Assembly: GCA_037501455.1 (NCBI GenBank) | Contig: CM074861.1 | Coordinates: 97,751,001-97,815,000, forward strand | DNA length: 64,000 nucleotides | Reading direction: 5' to 3' | Source: Lantana camara | Lineage: Eukaryota; Streptophyta; Magnoliopsida; Lamiales; Verbenaceae | Shown: positions 58,780 to 64,000 of the stretch, one piece after another | How positions within the stretch are numbered: position 1 is the stretch's first letter | How the letters are laid out: each line of letters opens with the position of its first letter | Made by a program: the position numbers and the translations under genes | The notes under the pieces: model-generated | Databases searched by the model: none | Seen by the model: the letters and a program-made list of their open reading frames with translations, nothing else | What the model was told of the DNA's origin: nothing

Positions 58780-60030
58780 TAGGGCTATCAATGAGTCGAA
58801 TTTTAATCCGAATCCGATCTGAATCTGAGCCGAATTTTAACACATTCGATGATTTTGATCGATTCGATGGATCATATCCAATTATAAATATTCTTTATCC
58901 AAAATTAATTGTTCAAATATGAAATTAAGAAGTTTGATCCCTTAAAGATCCAAATCGGATATATTTTATTGTTAATTATTATATGTATATATATATATAT
59001 ATAAAGAAAAAACTCTAATAAAAATAATGTATAAAAGAAATAAATATATACACCGTTATGTTTTCTAATTGTTAATTAGAACCCTTGTGACTTTTGTGGC
59101 CAGAATTACTTCTCCAGACTCTTATCACCTTTTCGGCTTTCCCCAAATCCACGAGCACCACCACCCTACGATTGAAACTACGCGACCGGCCACCGCCATC
59201 TTCCAGTCTCCATGGCACGCCGCCACCGCCTGTTATGATTACAACAATTGCTCCAACAAACTTACAAAAAATACCCCTTAATCTTGCGTTACAGAAAGGT
59301 GGGAGAGAAAATAGAACAATCAGTGAGATAAGAAGAAGCGAGAGAGAAGAGCCATAGAGAGAAAATTGGAACATTCTTCATTAACAACGTTGTTCCAACA
59401 AAACTCATTACAAAGGATATATAAGGGTTCTCCAAAACCGAAACCCCAAGAGCAGCAACCTATCCAAAACTGGATCAACAAAAATTACCAGATTTAATGA
59501 AAAAGAGAATAAAACGTAATATATGATCGACACTTTCTCTTAACTTTACACGTTTATACTTTTTTCCAATTAAGCCCTTCCTTTTTCAATCTAATTGACA
59601 AGTTTGCCCCTGAGTAATTGGCATGAACATGACACCGCCCACCACACTCCCAGGCCCAGCCGCGTCTCATGACTCCAGCGACATCACTCTCCCGCTGCCC
59701 CACCACTCAGCGGCTAATTCTGCCGTCGCACCACTCCCGTCCAGCGCCACCACCTCCCACCGTCCTTCGATTTGTCTCATTACTGTCGACGCCATAGATC
59801 TAAGTTCCTAGTGCTTTCATCTTCCTCGGTGTCCTTTCCTTTTTTTTTTTTTCAGATCTTGTATTTTGACTGATCGTCAGCGGATTATTCCAACCGACAT
59901 CATCCGAATCTGGACGCAATGAATCCGAACCTTATAGAATCCGGACTCGAATTCAGTTACTCAATTTCATTATCGGACACGGATTCAGAATCCTCAAATC
60001 TAATCCGAATCCGACTCGTAGACAGCCCTA
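58780..60030. mobile_element. hAT-type element with unrelated internal DNA (1251 bp)
   Basis: Ends TAGGGCTATCAATGAGTCG and CGACTCGTAGACAGCCCTA match the MITE at 13124, and subterminal AATCCGAATCCG words are shared. The 8-bp duplication is degraded (ATTCTAGG against ATTCCCGG). The middle (about 59060-59815) is unlike the family: GC-rich, with Pro/Ser/Thr-rich ORFs on both strands and purine-rich runs. No known domain is present, so I do not call a gene. Confidence 0.68.
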
Positions 60031-60248
60031 TATTCCCGGGGCTTTGGAATGACTATGGTTTGAAGGAAGGAAGTCCTCACCTCGACGGTCTAAACAACGA
60101 CAAAAACAAGCTCCACTTATGATCTTGTGGAGCAGCAAATGCAGTATTTGTATCATTGTATTTGTGATGTCTATGATGGATGGATACTAGATTTTGTTTA
60201 AATTTTTAATTTTTTTTTTTAATTTTTTATTGAGGAGTGTGGGGTAAG
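60031..60248. other. Short spacer, no gene seen
   Basis: Sequence between the hAT element and copia C with a T-rich run; no coding signal. Confidence 0.4.
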
Positions 60249-60537
60249 TGTTGAATATGCTGTGCATAAACACAATTAATTGTTGGAGAATTAATATATA
60301 TATATGATTAATTGTTGGAGAATTAATCAATAATTGTGCAAAGGCATATCAAAGGTTGTTTGGAAAATGTGCATTGGTTATTGTGTCCCACATTGGAAAA
60401 ATAACACCAAGCAGACAGCTTTATATATTATAATGTTGTATGTGTTATTAAATTATGGGACCCAAGAGAGGACTAATGGGCTCACACGCGGTGCGGTGCA
60501 CCGCACCGCCCGCGCGGGCTCGGGCTCGGGCTCGGGC

Positions 60538-60573
<36 letters not shown>

Positions 60574-61107
60574 ATGGGCGAATGTGGCGTTTGATGGCGC
60601 ACTTTGCACTTCGCACGTACGCATCGTCGCTAGGAGCTTGGAGCCTCGCCTCCGAGCCCAGAGCCTTACTTTTTGAGCCAGAGTCGGTCTGAGTTAGTCC
60701 AAAATTCAAATTACGAACCAATGTCCAAGTACATCCGCTGAGGGATGTCTAGGTACATCCGAATCTGATTCAACAGTCAGATCTGTTGAGGGATGTAACA
60801 GTCAGGTAATGGGCATTAAAAGGGGTGTAATTCAGGCCATTAACACCTGAATTTGACCTATTCAAATTCCCACATTTAATCCTGACGCCTATAAATAGAC
60901 AATCCCACACCTGAAAATATACAGCAAAACTCACCTTAATTCTGGCAAATTGCTATTGTCTGAATTCATCTTTTTCCAGCTTGACATATATCCTAAAAAG
61001 TAAATCGTCTGCAATCTTTAGCAAACTCAGAGAGTAGGGGCGATTAACACTTTAAGGACAGGGACTACCCGTGTCATTCTGATTCCATTTCTCCCACTTT
61101 CTCAACA
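60249..61107 (+). repeat. Putative 5' LTR of copia C (859 bp)
   Basis: Starts TGTTGAATATG and ends TTTCTCAACA (inverse TGTTGA/TCAACA). It has a TATA box TATAAATAG at 60890-60898. The 3' LTR is outside the window, so the ends are inferred from the inverted ends and the gag start 26 nt later. Contains a 22-bp perfect palindrome and a GGGCTC repeat. Confidence 0.55.
60488..60580 (+). repeat. GC palindrome plus GGGCTC hexamer repeat
   Basis: A perfect 22-bp palindrome (60488-60509, centre GGTGCACC) is followed by about ten tandem GGGCTC units (60516-60576), with single GGGCAC and GGGCAT variants. Both frames are open, giving Arg/Ala or Gly/Ser runs, a composition effect. Confidence 0.85.
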
Positions 61108-61133
61108 AACTTAAAGTGTTAAATCGTGTGAAG

Positions 61134-64000
61134 ATGGAATCAGAATCCTTCCGTATCATGAACCAGCAGAAATTGGATCGCTTCGATGGAAACAATTTCA
61201 GCCGCTGGCAAGACAAGATGAAGTTCCTGCTTACCGTTTTGAAGCTGGCCTATGTTCTGGATCCCAGCCTGCCACCAATTCCAGAAGATCCTCATGCTCC
61301 CCAGCAGCCTGTTGATTTGGATCCACCAACCACTGACGCCGGTGGTGCACCTCCTGCCAATCCTCCGACAACAGGAGTTGCTGCTCCTCCCAACATTGCA
61401 GCAACAGGTCCTTCCAGGAATGCTGTGCAGATCCATCAGGAGATCGTAGAGACTCTTCAACAACAAAGGAGGAAAAGGGCTGAAGATGAAGAGTTGGCTC
61501 GTGGTCACATCCTCAACACGCTTTCTGACAGGCTGTATGATCTATACACAAACGTGAAGTCGCCTAGAGAGCTGTGGGAGGCCTTGGAATACAAATACAA
61601 AGCTGAGGAAGAAGGTACTAACAAATATTTAGTTTTTAAATATTTGGATTTCAAGATGGTTGACAACAAACCGATTCTGGAGCAAGTGCATGAGCTCCAA
61701 GTAATCGTTAACAAACTCAAAATGGTTAAAATTGTCCTTCCAGAGACATTCCAGGTTGGTGCAATCATTGCAAAACTTCCTCCAGCCTGGAAAGATTATG
61801 CAAAGCGTTTGATGCATAAATCTGAGGATTTGTCCTTGGAACAAATTCAAAAACATCTGCGTATTGAAGAGGAGGCTCGGAAACGCGATGGAAAGAATTT
61901 GGTTCAAGGACAATCGAGTGTGAACTTTGTTGAATCTGGAAATTCTTCTAAAAAGAAACATTTCGGTGTTAAAAAGAATTCTGGACAATTTAAGAAAACC
62001 ATACAGAAGCCTAAACCTTCTACTGCTGCTAACAAAAGAAAAGGCAAGTGTCATGTTTGTGGAGAAACAGGACATTATGCGAGAGAATGCCCACAACGGA
62101 AGAGTGGATCCGGAATTGCAAACATGGTTGAGGAGAACCTAGTTGCCATGGTGACTGATCTTAGCCTCGATGTGGCTATGATTTCTGAAATCAACATGGC
62201 AAGTGAACTTTCTGGCTGGTGGTTAGATTCTGGAGCTACCGTTCACATTTGCAACGATCGAAGGCTTTTCAAGACCTTTGAAGAAACTGTTGGGCAAGAG
62301 GTTCAGATGGGAAATAACTCCAAAGCCAGTGTTGGAGGCAAAGGATCTGTCGAGCTCAACTTTACCTCCGGAAAGAAATTAACTTTGATTAATGTCTTGT
62401 TTGTACCAGATGTTAGGAAGAGTTTAATTTCTGTTGATTTGTTAGACAAGAAAGGTTTTAAGATTTCTGTTGAATCTGGCAAAGTCATCATCATGAAAAA
62501 TGGTGAATTTGTTGGAAAAGGCTATGCTTGTAATGGGATGTATAAGATGTCTATCAATAATATGAATCTTGTTTCTGCTTACATGATTTCTTCAATTTCT
62601 TTATGGCATAGTCGATTAGGACATGTTAGTGCAAAGAATTTGAAAAATATGCATGCAATGGGATTAATTGATATTGGTAAAAACGAACTTGATAAGTGTG
62701 AAATTTGTGCAAAATCAAAAATTGTAAGAAAGCCTTTTCCAAGTGTTAAAAGAGAATCACAAATATTAGACTTAATTCATACTGATATTTGTGAGTTAAA
62801 TGGAATTTTAACTAGAGGTGGTAAAAGGTATTTTATTACTTTTATTGATGATGCTAGTCGTTTTTGCTATGTGTATTTGTTAAGAACTAAAGATGAAGCT
62901 CTTAGTTCTTTTGTGAAATACAAATCAAAAGTAGAAACCCAACTTGAGAAAAAGATTAAGGTTCTACGTTCTGATCGAGGCATGGAATATTGTTTGAATG
63001 CTTTTGATACACTTTGCGAAGAAAGTAGTATCATACATCAAACAACTGCCGGTTATACACCCCAGCAGAACGGTGTAGCTGAAAGGAAAAATCGTACCTT
63101 TCTGGACATGATAAATTGCATGTTAAATCATGCAAATTTACCTCACAACTTATGGGGTGAAGCCCTTCTGTCTGCGTGCCATATTCTAAATAGGATGCCT
63201 AGTACTGTTGTGAAGTCTAGTCCCTATGAAATATGGAAAGGCAGAAAACCCAACATAAGTTATTTTAAAGTGTGGGGGTGTGTGGCTTATTTTCGGGTTC
63301 CTGATCCCAAACGGACTAAGTTAGGAGCCAGAGCTATTAAAAGTGTATTCGTTGGGTATGCTCTTAATAGCAAGGCTTATAGACTTCTTGATTTGGAGTC
63401 TAATGTGATATCTGAGTCCAGGGATGTTGAATTCTTCGAAAATACATTTTCAAAAGATGTTGAAAATGATTCTGAGCCATCCCAAATTGAGCCTAGAGGT
63501 CCTATAAGGCCGGTTGAGGAAAATAATATTCCTACACAACCAATTGAGCCTAGAAGGAGTACTAGAGCAAGAAAAGAGAAAAGCCTAGACAAAGACTTTA
63601 TCTCTTCTGAGGCTTTATTGTTCTTGGTGGAGGGGGACCAGGATAATAAAGTGGTAAGTGAAATACCGTTTATATTTTCACTTGAGACGGATCCTAAAAC
63701 ATTTTCAGAAGCTATGGCTTCCCGAGATGCTTCCTTCTGGAAGGAAGCTGTGAACGATGAAATGGATTCGATCTTGGGTAATAATACTTGGGTATTAACA
63801 GACTTACCTCGTGGTTCTAAACCCATTGGGTGCAAGTGGGTATTTAGAAGAAAACGAAACACTGATGGCACTATATCAGCTTTTAAAGCTAGATTAGTTG
63901 CTAAAGGGTTTAGACAAGTAGAAGGGATTGACTACTTTGACACTTATGCACCGGTGGCTCGAGTTGCTTCCATTAGAATTCTTCTTGCCTTAGCCTCTCT
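61134..64000 (+). CDS. gag-pol: Copia C Gag-Pol polyprotein, open to window edge
   Basis: One frame runs from MESESFRIMNQQKLDRFDGNN at 61134 to the last base, 955 codons without a stop. Gag has the RWQDKMKF block, then a CCHC knuckle (CHVCGETGHYAREC, residue 306 on). The protease carries LDSGATVHIC (Asp about 365). Integrase shows WHSRLGH (His 492), CEIC, then catalytic D551 (HTDIC), D614 (RSDRGMEY) and E650 (NGVAERKNR). RT begins near 63710, with GCKWVFRRKR, KARLVAKGF and YAPVARVASIRI. The YVDD box and RNase H lie outside. It belongs to a copia lineage distinct from A and B. The visible part shows no damage. Confidence 0.92.
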   Translation, partial: MESESFRIMNQQKLDRFDGNNFSRWQDKMKFLLTVLKLAYVLDPSLPPIPEDPHAPQQPVDLDPPTTDAGGAPPANPPTTGVAAPPNIAATGPSRNAVQIHQEIVETLQQQRRKRAEDEELARGHILNTLSDRLYDLYTNVKSPRELWEALEYKYKAEEEGTNKYLVFKYLDFKMVDNKPILEQVHELQVIVNKLKMVKIVLPETFQVGAIIAKLPPAWKDYAKRLMHKSEDLSLEQIQKHLRIEEEARKRDGKNLVQGQSSVNFVESGNSSKKKHFGVKKNSGQFKKTIQKPKPSTAANKRKGKCHVCGETGHYARECPQRKSGSGIANMVEENLVAMVTDLSLDVAMISEINMASELSGWWLDSGATVHICNDRRLFKTFEETVGQEVQMGNNSKASVGGKGSVELNFTSGKKLTLINVLFVPDVRKSLISVDLLDKKGFKISVESGKVIIMKNGEFVGKGYACNGMYKMSINNMNLVSAYMISSISLWHSRLGHVSAKNLKNMHAMGLIDIGKNELDKCEICAKSKIVRKPFPSVKRESQILDLIHTDICELNGILTRGGKRYFITFIDDASRFCYVYLLRTKDEALSSFVKYKSKVETQLEKKIKVLRSDRGMEYCLNAFDTLCEESSIIHQTTAGYTPQQNGVAERKNRTFLDMINCMLNHANLPHNLWGEALLSACHILNRMPSTVVKSSPYEIWKGRKPNISYFKVWGCVAYFRVPDPKRTKLGARAIKSVFVGYALNSKAYRLLDLESNVISESRDVEFFENTFSKDVENDSEPSQIEPRGPIRPVEENNIPTQPIEPRRSTRARKEKSLDKDFISSEALLFLVEGDQDNKVVSEIPFIFSLETDPKTFSEAMASRDASFWKEAVNDEMDSILGNNTWVLTDLPRGSKPIGCKWVFRRKRNTDGTISAFKARLVAKGFRQVEGIDYFDTYAPVARVASIRILLALAS

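Noticed and set aside
59072..59374. 100-codon ORF with a signal-peptide-like hydrophobic start
   Set aside because: Inside a hAT element, overlapping an ORF on the other strand, no recognised family; could be chance.
60334..60721. ORFs across the GGGCTC repeat
   Set aside because: Runs of Gly/Ser, Arg/Ala and Pro/Ser in three frames are a repeat artefact.

Overview
This is nuclear DNA from a flowering plant, probably a eudicot; I cannot name the species. The evidence is the mix of elements: Ty1-copia and Ty3-gypsy LTR retrotransposons with initiator-Met tRNA primer sites, a Tat-lineage gypsy element carrying an antisense gene, a CACTA element, hAT and Mutator-type miniature elements, and Helitron 3' ends. 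I found no ordinary host gene, rRNA or tRNA gene, or CRISPR array. Nearly all 64 kb is transposon, much of it insertion inside insertion.

Layout. (1) 1-8256: a young gag-only LTR retrotransposon on the minus strand, with 3.67-kb LTRs (one cut by the window edge), an intact gag and no pol. (2) 8257-9543: AT-rich DNA with a Mutator-type foldback MITE and degenerate tandem repeats. (3) 9544-55805: one old Tat-lineage Ty3-gypsy element, flanked by the duplication AATAC and stretched to 46 kb by later insertions. Those are a CACTA element (10258-11835), a hAT MITE (13124-13754), three solo LTRs (15223-18107, 18705-20985, 23362-25280), a truncated LTR (25952 to about 29196) and a whole copia element A (30476-52282). 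Copia A itself carries an intact copia element B (31641-41735) in its 5' LTR and a solo LTR (49847-51847) in its 3' LTR. Removing each insertion with one copy of its duplication brings the Tat genes back together, which confirms the boundaries. (4) 55806-58184: AT-rich DNA with two Helitron-type 3' ends, a Tat-like solo LTR (minus strand) and a hAT element inserted 7 bp inside that LTR's end. (5) 58780-60030: a second hAT element with foreign-looking internal DNA. (6) 60249-64000: the 5' end of a copia element C whose gag-pol frame stays open to the window edge.

How the parts work. The Tat element encodes gag, protease, RT, RNase H, an extra RNase H and integrase on the plus strand. It also carries an antisense gene between integrase and 3' LTR. 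All are now broken; the RT active site reads YVDN instead of YVDD. Copia B has 1949-bp LTRs, an iMet primer site, a polypurine tract and an uninterrupted 1306-codon gag-pol, so it may still be mobile. Copia A is a dead relative. Both keep, in the same place in their leaders, an array of four stem-loops with a near-identical loop. This is the most unusual signal in the window.
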